A stretch of 8,937 bases of DNA from Saprospiraceae bacterium (GCA_007134625.1 SLKL01000057.1:1-8937); one strand, 5' to 3'; shown: positions 1-6,818, counted from the stretch's first letter. The notes: a model not told the origin generated them from the sequence alone. Numbers and translations: made by a program.

Positions 1-97
1 AATTGTATAAGTACGATCAGAAGTTGCTTGCTGATGTGGATTAATACAGCTGATTTATAAAAAGCGGTAAGGATAATGTGACTCTCATGTTGCATCG

Positions 98-112
98 CCC
101 TTCGACTCAGGG
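98..112. repeat. short hairpin-like intergenic repeat
   Basis: The 15-mer CCCTTCGACTCAGGG has 4-bp arms (CCCT/AGGG) around a 7-nt loop. It lies in the 137-bp tail downstream of the large minus-strand gene. Very similar wording (CCTTCGACTC...CAGGGTGAC) recurs as dispersed intergenic repeats in many bacterial genomes; that is from memory, not a search. It could be a repeat remnant or a weak transcript-end structure. There is no T-run, so it is not called a terminator. Confidence 0.3.
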
Positions 113-137
113 TAAGAAGTTGACAGTGGAGTTTTCC

Positions 138-3100
138 TCAAAAATCAAAGCCCATAGAAAAGTACCACCTCGGTTCCTGAAACTGTCGGGTTTCAATTCC
201 CCATCCCCGGTCCACACGCAGGAAGTAACCAAAAAGACTGGCCCGTATTCCATAACCCATTCCGACTACTACCGGATCGCGGAAATATTCGACCTCAGCG
301 CTACTTACCGGATTGCTTATGGTTACGTTGTTGAGAGGGTTTTGTCCATCAAAAGGATCTGACCCATACCAGGTATACCCCACATCAAAAAAGCCTATTA
401 TCTGGAAGGAGTTAAAAAAGTCCGATCGCGGTGGTCTTCTGCTAAAATAGTGAAACAGGGGTATCCTCAACTCAGTATTGGCGACCAGAAAAGAGGTGCC
501 GTTTCTGATATTTTGATCGAATCCGCGCATATTCAGTGCCATGGCCTGATAGGCAAATTTCTCATCCTGAGGTATGGGGATGTTTTGATTAAAGCTTGGT
601 GAAAACCAGTTTTCTACTCCACCCATATAAAATAAAATTCGCTCCGAACCCAGAGAAGTAGCTCCGGCTCCCCTAACAGCGACCACTGAGTGGTTCAATA
701 TCCTCTGATAATGGCGCGCATCAAAACCTACGACCGTCATGAAACCTGATGATCCATCAAATGCCCAGGGAGAAAATTGTACCCTAAATTGATTGACTCC
801 CTCAATATAAAATTTATACCTCGATCCATTTTTGATATTGATCTTGACATCGTAAGAATTATCAAAAACATACTCAGCACTTAAACCAAAACTTTGCCGG
901 TTGAAATCAGGTCTCTCCAGCGTTTCAAGCGAGGTAGATTGATAGATAAAGCGATCGAGTCTCAAAGTGCCGGTAAAACGCACCGAACGGAAAATATCGA
1001 AGGGATAGGTCCAGCGGTTTTGTAGTATAGCAGTGGTGTTTTTGGTTTGGTCAAAAGTCCCAAAACCTGATGCTTGTCTGTCCGATCGCGATCGCCAGTA
1101 GAAAGCATATCGTTTGTTCCAGCGTGTTTTTTTGTCATCAAAAGTGAGAAAGTACTCCGCACCATTGAAATTAGTCTGTATCCGCACTCCTCCTTCAAAA
1201 ACGTAATCTTCAAAAATATCCAGAACCCGCGATTTGATCAGAATTCCCAATGGAGGAAAATCAAAGCCTTCCTGTATTCCGGCATAGGCATCCAATCCAC
1301 TGAACAACAATGAATTATCCAGACTTGTAGTAACATCCTCAAATCTGAAATGCAATCTCGATGCTATAGCCCTCGAAGACCTGAAACGCTGTACTTCTTT
1401 CTCACCGGTTCTGCGGTCAAAGCGGATAGGTTGCCGTAAAAAGGTAGTGGATTCACGAACTTCTTCCTCTGATTCCATACTGAAGGGGAAGTCCACATCT
1501 CCATCGAATCTCGTCTGAAAAGTTGCCCCTTCTTCTATCTCATCGGGATTGAATTGAGGTGGCGGTGTTCGGGTGGGTGCGCTCGGCAGTATGCCATGCA
1601 TTTTTGATTTAAGGTGAGTATTGGGCAGCTGTCTATTGGACTGTCCGCTGATGTCTGCGAAAAAAACTGTTTGTGTACCGCCCTGATTTTTTACCACTAC
1701 CAGTAAATCATCTGTAAAGTCATAGGTTTCAATATCTGCCGCTGAATTGGTAATGGCCTGATCGAAAAAATCCTTTGTACCGGATTCCTGTAAATCGGGT
1801 GTCATGCGATAGAGATTATTGACACCGTTTAAGTCGCTGACAAAAAAGAACTCACTACCCCTTCCGGTACGTATCAACCTTTCATCAGAAATAGCAGATT
1901 GCGTGATAGGCACTGCCACTTTATCGTTTTCCGGATCAATGAAAAAGAGGTCGAAAGCATCAATAGGCAGTACGGTATCTCTTCTTATCCGCTCCAATTC
2001 ATTTCTTTGCCTGTTAGAGGAAACCAATATGCCTTTTGTGCCTTCATGCTCATAAGTTCCCACCCACTTGTGGTCATAGATATCCTGAGAAAAACGCCTT
2101 TGTTGTCTCGTAGGTAAGTCATAAAAATATACATCCGAAAAGCCGTCGGTAGTAGCAGCAAGCACCAAAGTCCGCCTATCGTAATAATCGAAACTGTAAA
2201 CCCTGTGAAAAATGGGGTTGATATTCTGCTCCTGGTATTCCCAGTCTCGGGTATCGTATTCTCTGAGTTTGATTACATCCCTGTGTTCGTAAAGGATCAT
2301 CAGGCGACTGCCATCCGGTGACCACCTCAACATTGGATAGTTATAATCCGCGTCCTGAAAGGGGTTTCTGAAACCTTGTCTGAAAAGCACTCTACGTTCC
2401 CCAGTAACGATATCATGCAGAAAGACCCGATTGCGACCAATTTCATTTTCATTGTAAACCAGCTGTCTGCGGTTGGGGTGTAAGCTGATATCGGATATTC
2501 TTGCGTTCCTTCTGTTGACAAAACCATCCAATTCACGAAATTGAAAACCCTGTGTAAAAATGGGTTGCTCGTTTTGGTAGGTTTGCTGATAATAATGGAA
2601 AAATTCTCGCTGCAGCTGTTCGAAGCTTTTGCCCAGAATAAACATAAAACCATTTTCCAGATTTCGGTTGATACGTGTCAGGTACAAAATATTGGCAATG
2701 GTGTTGCTGCCGTATTGCAGGGTAATATAATGCCAGAAAGCTTTTCCCGCAAGAACGGGATGGTCCAAAATAAGATCTTCAAAATCCTCAACTTCTCCAT
2801 TTAGGAATAAATCCCTTAGTTGACTGTCGTCTGCAAAGTTCCAGCTGTCCCCCACATGTCTGATTAATCCCTCTTTGAACCAAAGCGGAAATTCAACCGA
2901 TACCGCACTTTGGATCATTTCCTGCAAATTGGAGCCAAAAATCATTTGGTTGATAAATGCCCTTGTTATTCCTTCTCTGACTTGTCTTCGCAGGTCTTTA
3001 TGACTACCGTTGAAATAGACGAATATTTTACTGCCCACCATTTTGGTATGTCCTGCCTGAGTGATGAATTGTTCCTCCTCGCCAATATTACTCTGCTTCA

Positions 3101-3398
3101 GATTAGACAAATCGGTATAGACGATGATTTCCAGTTTTTCATTCACCCGGTGTTGCAGCAGGTTTTGGATTTCCTCATAATCGTACTCCGCCAATTGAAA
3201 AACCCCCTCTGCGATATTCCGACCTTTTCCGTACCAGTAAGTGATTACATTATCCGATTCGTATCTCCACCAATTGCTGAAATCATTGTTGTATTGCACC
3301 CTGTTTTTACCAAACTCCTCTTCAGCTACCCTTCCCTGAGAGAATATCAGGACAGGCAGACAAAAAGTGAGGAAAAGAATGACCAAAAACTGTTTCAT
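138..3398 (-). CDS. secreted TolB/WD40-like propeller protein with outer-membrane beta-barrel and degenerate peptidase-MA-like region
   Basis: This 1086-residue protein begins with a clear Sec signal peptide (hydrophobic residues 4-19, likely cleavage near S20-Q21). Residues about 45-280 resemble the peptidase-MA-like (gluzincin) region found in front of TolB-like propellers. The family's HELTH-type zinc site reads EGITR at 142-146 here, while the downstream PLWFKEGL (171-178) is kept. Residues about 295-640 look like a beta-propeller (for example RWSPDGSRL at 358-366, then repeated 'YDxxT..' blades). An acidic linker follows. Residues about 740-1086 look like a bacterial surface-antigen/BamA-type barrel ending in aromatic GFDF, a typical outer-membrane beta-signal. 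It is therefore probably an outer-membrane protein with a periplasmic or surface propeller. The substrate is unknown. The ATG at 3398 is chosen because the signal peptide follows at once. No clean -7 element is seen upstream; CAAACAACTA (3432-3441, minus strand TAGTTGTTTG) is a near miss with two extra bases. Domains are assigned by eye. Confidence 0.85.
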   Translation of the reverse strand: MKQFLVILFLTFCLPVLIFSQGRVAEEEFGKNRVQYNNDFSNWWRYESDNVITYWYGKGRNIAEGVFQLAEYDYEEIQNLLQHRVNEKLEIIVYTDLSNLKQSNIGEEEQFITQAGHTKMVGSKIFVYFNGSHKDLRRQVREGITRAFINQMIFGSNLQEMIQSAVSVEFPLWFKEGLIRHVGDSWNFADDSQLRDLFLNGEVEDFEDLILDHPVLAGKAFWHYITLQYGSNTIANILYLTRINRNLENGFMFILGKSFEQLQREFFHYYQQTYQNEQPIFTQGFQFRELDGFVNRRNARISDISLHPNRRQLVYNENEIGRNRVFLHDIVTGERRVLFRQGFRNPFQDADYNYPMLRWSPDGSRLMILYEHRDVIKLREYDTRDWEYQEQNINPIFHRVYSFDYYDRRTLVLAATTDGFSDVYFYDLPTRQQRRFSQDIYDHKWVGTYEHEGTKGILVSSNRQRNELERIRRDTVLPIDAFDLFFIDPENDKVAVPITQSAISDERLIRTGRGSEFFFVSDLNGVNNLYRMTPDLQESGTKDFFDQAITNSAADIETYDFTDDLLVVVKNQGGTQTVFFADISGQSNRQLPNTHLKSKMHGILPSAPTRTPPPQFNPDEIEEGATFQTRFDGDVDFPFSMESEEEVRESTTFLRQPIRFDRRTGEKEVQRFRSSRAIASRLHFRFEDVTTSLDNSLLFSGLDAYAGIQEGFDFPPLGILIKSRVLDIFEDYVFEGGVRIQTNFNGAEYFLTFDDKKTRWNKRYAFYWRSRSDRQASGFGTFDQTKNTTAILQNRWTYPFDIFRSVRFTGTLRLDRFIYQSTSLETLERPDFNRQSFGLSAEYVFDNSYDVKINIKNGSRYKFYIEGVNQFRVQFSPWAFDGSSGFMTVVGFDARHYQRILNHSVVAVRGAGATSLGSERILFYMGGVENWFSPSFNQNIPIPQDEKFAYQAMALNMRGFDQNIRNGTSFLVANTELRIPLFHYFSRRPPRSDFFNSFQIIGFFDVGYTWYGSDPFDGQNPLNNVTISNPVSSAEVEYFRDPVVVGMGYGIRASLFGYFLRVDRGWGIETRQFQEPRWYFSMGFDF

Positions 3399-3588
3399 GT
3401 GCTAATAACCGCTTTTTAGGCTCTGCTGTTGCAAACAACTAAGATAATGTAAAAATTTCAAACGGGGTGGAAAGCTTGGATTATCTTTTTGGTGGTGGGT
3501 GAGGGAGGTCATATAGTAGTTTATCTGATACCTCAAATGGATAAACTTAGAGGACTCTTTGTTCAATGTATTCAAATTAAAATCAATT

Positions 3589-3633
3589 TTGTAAATGGCA
3601 CCAAAATCTGTAAACCTGTAACCAATTGTAAAC
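3589..3633. repeat. iterated TGTAAA(C) direct repeats upstream of the R-M operon
   Basis: TGTAAA starts at 3590, TGTAAAC at 3609, TGTAAC at 3617 and TGTAAAC at 3627. A further CGTAAAA follows at 3649. Spacing is uneven (19, 8 and 10 nt). The repeats lie between the divergently oriented propeller gene and the R-M operon. They could be half-sites for a regulator or chance repetition in AT-rich DNA. No function can be assigned. Confidence 0.35.
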
Positions 3634-3662
3634 ATTTGCTTATTTTTTCGTAAAATAAAAAT

Positions 3663-3682
3663 GAAAATCTTTTTTGATTTTC
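3663..3682. promoter_or_regulatory. inverted repeat, candidate upstream operator for the controller protein
   Basis: A perfect 7-bp inverted repeat, GAAAATC-TTTTTT-GATTTTC, is centred about 35 bp before the -7 element at 3707-3714. Together with the next inverted repeat it gives a tandem pair with centres 16 bp apart. This resembles the paired operators (C-boxes) in front of R-M controller genes. The role is inferred from position. AT-rich DNA makes chance palindromes common. Confidence 0.4.
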
Positions 3683-3697
3683 TTATGAGAATAAGAA
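3680..3697. promoter_or_regulatory. inverted repeat overlapping the expected -33 region, candidate controller operator
   Basis: TTCTTAT-GAGA-ATAAGAA is a perfect 7-bp inverted repeat with a 4-nt spacer. Its centre (3688/3689) is where a -33 element would lie for the -7 box at 3707-3714, and no TTTG/TTG is seen there. It shares 3 bp with the preceding inverted repeat. A bound activator could replace the missing -33 contact, or a repressor could block RNA polymerase. Both are inferences. Confidence 0.45.
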
Positions 3698-3706
3698 TAA
3701 ACTTAA

Positions 3707-3714
3707 TAAATTTG
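3707..3714 (+). promoter_or_regulatory. Bacteroidetes-type -7 promoter element of the R-M operon
   Basis: TAAATTTG is a perfect match to TAnnTTTG. Transcription would start near 3721, about 27 nt before the GTG at 3748. That places the ATG at 3661 upstream of the promoter and supports the GTG as the controller's start. The -33 element is weak or absent, and the site is occupied by an inverted repeat. Confidence 0.5.
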
Positions 3715-3747
3715 GGCAAAATTTGTCTAAATAAATATTGTCAAAAA

Positions 3748-4062
3748 GTGGAATCAATAGGTAAACAAATAAGAAAACTAAGAAAAGATCATGGACTGCC
3801 TTTACGAAAAGTTGCAGCAGAGCTTGATATAGACCAGTCAATTCTAAGTAAAATAGAAAGAGGTAAGCGAAAAGCCACTAAAGAACAGATTATTCAAATT
3901 GCCAGAATTTTTAATGTAGACCAAAAAAAATTAATGGTCAGTTATCTGAGTGATAGAGTTCTGTATGACCTGAAAGATGAAGATTGGGTGCCTGATGTTT
4001 TAAAGGTTGCTGAAGAGAAAATAAAGTACTTAGCACAAAAGAAAAATCATAATGAAAATTAA
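3748..4062 (+). CDS. XRE-family helix-turn-helix controller protein of the R-M operon
   Basis: This is a DNA-binding regulator, probably the controller of the downstream methyltransferase and endonuclease. From the GTG at 3748 it is 104 residues. It opens ESIGKQIRKLRKDHGLPLRK, the usual beginning of this family, then carries the helix-turn-helix (about residues 5-60) with recognition-helix region DIDQSILSKIERGKR. A charged C-terminal tail of about 40 residues makes it longer than classical C proteins of about 80 residues. The frame is open back to an ATG at 3661, but that adds a lysine- and phenylalanine-rich stretch unlike the family and lies upstream of the promoter. Its stop (TAA, 4060-4062) overlaps the methyltransferase ATG at 4052 by 11 nt, so the genes are translationally linked. 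Autoregulation through the inverted repeats at 3663-3697 is inferred. Confidence 0.85.
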   Translation: MESIGKQIRKLRKDHGLPLRKVAAELDIDQSILSKIERGKRKATKEQIIQIARIFNVDQKKLMVSYLSDRVLYDLKDEDWVPDVLKVAEEKIKYLAQKKNHNEN

Positions 4063-5629
4063 TACTATTATGAAACCTAAAGATAATGAATTACCAAGTT
4101 CATTTGCTGACCGATTAGGTGTGGCCTATGCTTCATCAGTCAATCAACAACATAAAAAGAAAAATGGACAGTTTTTTACTCATGTTGACATTGCAAAACT
4201 TATGGCATCCTACTCAACAATTGATAATGATGCTATTCGCATTCTTGATCCGGGTTGCGGGTCTGCTATTTTATCTTGTGCTTTGATTGAACGGCTTATT
4301 GCATTAAATAAGAATCTTAGCGTAATAGAATTGGTTGCTTATGAAACTGATTTAGAGCTAATTGCTTTTACAAAACAGTCTCTAAGCTATTTGGAAGAAT
4401 GGGTAAGTCAACAAGATATAAGAATTTCAACAATACTTTACACGGAGGACTTTATCCTTCATAATTCTGATTGTTTTAAAGAAGCAATTGATCTTTTTTA
4501 TAAACCTGTTAAACACTTTGATATTGTAGTTTCAAATCCTCCTTATTTTAAACTTTCTATTGAAGATTTAAGAGCAAAAGTTGCGAGAGTAATTGTTAAG
4601 GGACATCCCAATATATATGCCATCTTTATGGCTTTGTCAGCCAAATTACTCAGAGAAAATGGAGAGTTAATCTTCATTACTCCACGTAGTTACGCAGCAG
4701 GGGGTTATTTTAAAATCTTTCGGGAGTATTTCTTCAGTATTATTGATTTAGATAGAGTGCATCTTTTTGATTCTCGAAAAGATACTTTTAATAGGGATAA
4801 AGTCCTACAGGAAACTGTAATAATAAAAGGAACCAAAAGATTAAATCCCAAACCAAGAGTTATTATTTCTTCATCTAGTGGATTAAAAGACATTGGTGAA
4901 CCAGTGATAGAATCTTTCCCCAAGAAAGATATTATTGATATGGATACAAATGAGAAAATCCTCTATTTGCCAATCACGGAATATGATAAAACTGTATTAG
5001 GAATTTTCAAAGAGTGGACGGGAAATTTAGCTAAGTACAATATCAAAATTTCAACTGGTCCTGTAGTTGCTTTCCGGGCAAGGAAATTTCTAAAGGACAA
5101 TTTTAGCAATGGATCAACTTTAACATCGCCTTTATTTTGGTTGCACAATGTAAAGCAAATGACATTAGAATGGCCTATTGTTAAATTAAAAAAAGAGCAG
5201 TATATAAAAAAAAAAAAAAAATCTATGTCGTTGCTTATCCCGAATAAAAATTATATTTTCCTTAGACGTTTTAGTAGTAAGGATGATAAAAATAGGCTAG
5301 TTGCTGCCCCTTACTTCTGTAACTTCATTAAGAGTGATTATATAGGGGTTGAAAATAAATTAAATTATATTTACCGACCAGAAGGACATTTGGAAAGGAA
5401 TGAGATTATAGGACTTTGCGCTTTACTTAACAGTAGCCTTTTTGATACTTTTTTTAGAATATTTAATGGGAATGTAAATGTTAGTGCAACAGAGTTAAGA
5501 GAAATGTCATTGCCACCATTGGAAACGATTAAACAAATTGGCAATACGATAATACTTTCGAATAATTTTTCAGTGGAGAATACTAACCAGATTGTAAATG
5601 AATATTTTGAACCAGCATATATTTCATGA
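4052..5629 (+). CDS. Type II DNA N6-adenine methyltransferase (Eco57I/M.PstI-like, gamma order)
   Basis: This enzyme should transfer a methyl group from S-adenosylmethionine to adenine in the recognition site, protecting host DNA from the endonuclease encoded next. Motifs in order: motif X NGQFFTHVDIAKLMAS (38-53), SAM-binding motif I ILDPGCGSA (64-72), acidic motif II region AYETD (96-100), catalytic motif IV SNPPY (161-165), then ITPRSYAAGGYFKIFRE (209-225). Catalytic motifs precede a C-terminal region that probably holds target recognition. Its 525 residues are normal for the class. The start may be ATG 4052 (overlapping the controller by 11 nt) or ATG 4070. The stop overlaps the endonuclease start as ATGA (5626-5629). 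Oddity: 16 consecutive A residues at 5206-5221 encode five lysines after residue 385. The reading frame is intact with 16; with 15 it meets TAG about 26 codons on, and with 17 it meets TAA after 8 further codons. Confidence 0.92.
   Translation: MKINTIMKPKDNELPSSFADRLGVAYASSVNQQHKKKNGQFFTHVDIAKLMASYSTIDNDAIRILDPGCGSAILSCALIERLIALNKNLSVIELVAYETDLELIAFTKQSLSYLEEWVSQQDIRISTILYTEDFILHNSDCFKEAIDLFYKPVKHFDIVVSNPPYFKLSIEDLRAKVARVIVKGHPNIYAIFMALSAKLLRENGELIFITPRSYAAGGYFKIFREYFFSIIDLDRVHLFDSRKDTFNRDKVLQETVIIKGTKRLNPKPRVIISSSSGLKDIGEPVIESFPKKDIIDMDTNEKILYLPITEYDKTVLGIFKEWTGNLAKYNIKISTGPVVAFRARKFLKDNFSNGSTLTSPLFWLHNVKQMTLEWPIVKLKKEQYIKKKKKSMSLLIPNKNYIFLRRFSSKDDKNRLVAAPYFCNFIKSDYIGVENKLNYIYRPEGHLERNEIIGLCALLNSSLFDTFFRIFNGNVNVSATELREMSLPPLETIKQIGNTIILSNNFSVENTNQIVNEYFEPAYIS
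5206..5221 (+). repeat. poly(A)16 homopolymer inside the methyltransferase gene
   Basis: An uninterrupted run of 16 A residues contributes the last base of an ATA codon and five AAA codons. Runs of this length are prone to replication slippage, polymerase slippage during transcription, and sequencing error. With the length given, the frame continues to the natural stop. Confidence 0.95.
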
Positions 5630-6585
5630 GTAAAATTGAAGAGGCAAAATTAATATTAGAAGCAATAGGGCTTCCTAGAAAGCAACAAAATGACCGTTCG
5701 GCTTTAACATTGCTTGCATTGTGCAACTTAAAAGAAAAAGATAAATGGAATCAGGCTAAAGCAGTAAGTATGTCTGTTGTCGGTAATAAGGAAAACGCAA
5801 AATACGGAGGAGTAATGCGTTTTATTGCCGAGCATTACAACAAAAAGTATGCTGAAAACTCACGAGAAACATTTCGGAGACAAACGCTTCATCAATTTGT
5901 TCATGCTGGGATTGTAAACCACAATCCTGAAAACCCTCAATTGCCAACAAATAGTAAAGATAATCATTATCGTATATCACCTGAAGCATTAAAAGTCATC
6001 AAATCATTTAACACAAGAAAATGGAATAAGGAGATTAAGCATTTCAAAGAGAATGTTGGATTACTCCGCGAAAAATACCGCAAGAAACGGGAATTAAGAA
6101 AAATACCAGTAAAGTTAAAGGATGGAACGAAATTGACATTTTCTCCAGGTAAGCATAATGAAGTACAGATAGCAGTTATCCAAGAATTTGCATCTCGCTT
6201 TGCGCCTGGAAGTGATTTACTTTATGTTGGAGATACCGCTAAAAAAGATCTATATATAGATAAGGAAGGGCTAGAAAAATTAGCTATACCTATTGACGAA
6301 CATAGTAAATTGCCAGATGTAGTTCTCTATGATAATAAGAAAAAATGGCTTTTTCTTATTGAAGCTGTTACCTCACATGGTCCAGTATCACCAAAACGAA
6401 TCATAGAAATGGAGAAGATGTTGAAGAACTGCAAAGCGGGAAAAATATATGTAACAGCATTCCCAGATTTCAAGGAGTTTAAAAAGCATACTTCAAACAT
6501 CGCATGGGAAACAGAAGTATGGGTAGTTACTTTTCCTGATCACATGATCCATTTTAATGGAGATAAATTTATGGGCCCTCGATAA
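5626..6585 (+). CDS. BsuBI/PstI-family Type II restriction endonuclease
   Basis: This 319-residue protein should cut unmodified DNA; the family's founders PstI and BsuBI recognise CTGCAG. The N-terminal 130 residues are helical and match the family's N-terminal DNA-binding region. The C-terminal catalytic domain (about 165-319) carries the conserved blocks FSPGKHNEVQ (172-181), LLYVGDTAKKDLY (198-210), KLPDVVLYD (228-236), FLIEAVTSHGPVSPKR (243-258), YVTAFPDFKEF (275-285), AWETEVW (293-299) and DHMIHFNGDKFMGPR at the end. PD 230-231 with E246 fits a PD-(D/E)xK nuclease. The usual Lys position holds V248, and K257 may substitute, a family trait inferred here. It starts within the methyltransferase stop (ATGA), so its translation probably depends on ribosomes finishing the methyltransferase. 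The family call is strong; identical specificity is likely but unproven. Confidence 0.93.
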   Translation: MSKIEEAKLILEAIGLPRKQQNDRSALTLLALCNLKEKDKWNQAKAVSMSVVGNKENAKYGGVMRFIAEHYNKKYAENSRETFRRQTLHQFVHAGIVNHNPENPQLPTNSKDNHYRISPEALKVIKSFNTRKWNKEIKHFKENVGLLREKYRKKRELRKIPVKLKDGTKLTFSPGKHNEVQIAVIQEFASRFAPGSDLLYVGDTAKKDLYIDKEGLEKLAIPIDEHSKLPDVVLYDNKKKWLFLIEAVTSHGPVSPKRIIEMEKMLKNCKAGKIYVTAFPDFKEFKKHTSNIAWETEVWVVTFPDHMIHFNGDKFMGPR

Positions 6586-6597
6586 AAGAAAATCTAA

Positions 6598-6693
6598 CAC
6601 AAACCTATTTTTTTTTACTCAAATGAACACGAGCCAATTCACGTTCATGCAAGAAAGGGAGAGTTTGAAAAGATTACAAAAAGACTAAAATGA
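6598..6693 (+). pseudogene. DUF4160 protein fragment
   Basis: The frame beginning just after a TAA at 6595-6597 reads ...PIFFYSNEHEPIHVHARKGE... (6604-6663) and continues to a TGA at 6691-6693. FFYSNEHEPIHVH is the signature core of DUF4160 proteins, small proteins often encoded beside DUF2442 partners in toxin-antitoxin-like pairs. The N-terminal part is missing (stop codon 9 nt before the homology, no start codon), so this is a remnant of about 31 codons. It begins only some 13 nt after the endonuclease stop, which suggests that arrival of the R-M operon, or a deletion, cut the gene. A run of nine T (6608-6616) lies within it. Confidence 0.6.
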
Positions 6694-6818
6694 GAATAGC
6701 AGTTGAATATATTAATGAGTTTTCAAATTTTTCATTGAAAGATGGGAATTTAAATTGGAATGACTACGATTTAATTTTTCCAATTGCAGACCTACATAAT
6801 GGTCAAATAAGCAAATAG
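6690..6818 (+). CDS. 42-residue ORF coupled to the DUF4160 fragment, possibly a truncated partner gene
   Basis: ATG 6690 overlaps the stop of the DUF4160 fragment as ATGA, the arrangement expected for a coupled partner. The product starts MRIAVEYINEFSNFSLKDGN and ends with TAG at 6816-6818. It has no membrane segment or recognised motif. DUF4160 genes are often followed by DUF2442 genes, and a start in MRI is compatible, but the remaining residues do not convincingly match. It may be a 3'-truncated partner, or an intact small protein if the pair is unusual. Confidence 0.4.
   Translation: MRIAVEYINEFSNFSLKDGNLNWNDYDLIFPIADLHNGQISK

Noticed and set aside
142..146. Nucleotide-level signal at this place
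   Set aside because: These numbers are residue positions of the EGITR motif in the propeller protein, not nucleotide positions; the finding listed under these coordinates carries zero interest and should be ignored in favour of 2826-2980.
78..362. 94-codon plus-strand frame at the window start
   Set aside because: It is mostly antisense to the 3' end of the large minus-strand gene, with no family resemblance and no promoter; a shadow frame.
2910..3419. 169-codon plus-strand frame with hydrophobic stretches
   Set aside because: It lies entirely opposite the N-terminal part of the propeller gene, whose signal peptide and domain order are convincing; its composition is that of an antisense shadow.
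3432..3441. Minus-strand promoter TAGTTGTTTG for the propeller gene
   Set aside because: It has two extra bases compared with TAnnTTTG and no convincing -33 element at the right distance, so it is not listed as a feature.
3402..3719. 105-codon minus-strand frame in the intergenic region
   Set aside because: Low-complexity Lys/Ile/Phe-rich translation of AT-rich regulatory DNA, overlapping the R-M promoter and operators; no recognisable domain.
6608..6616. Run of nine T after the endonuclease gene as a terminator
   Set aside because: No stem precedes it, and the same bases encode Phe-Phe in the DUF4160 remnant.
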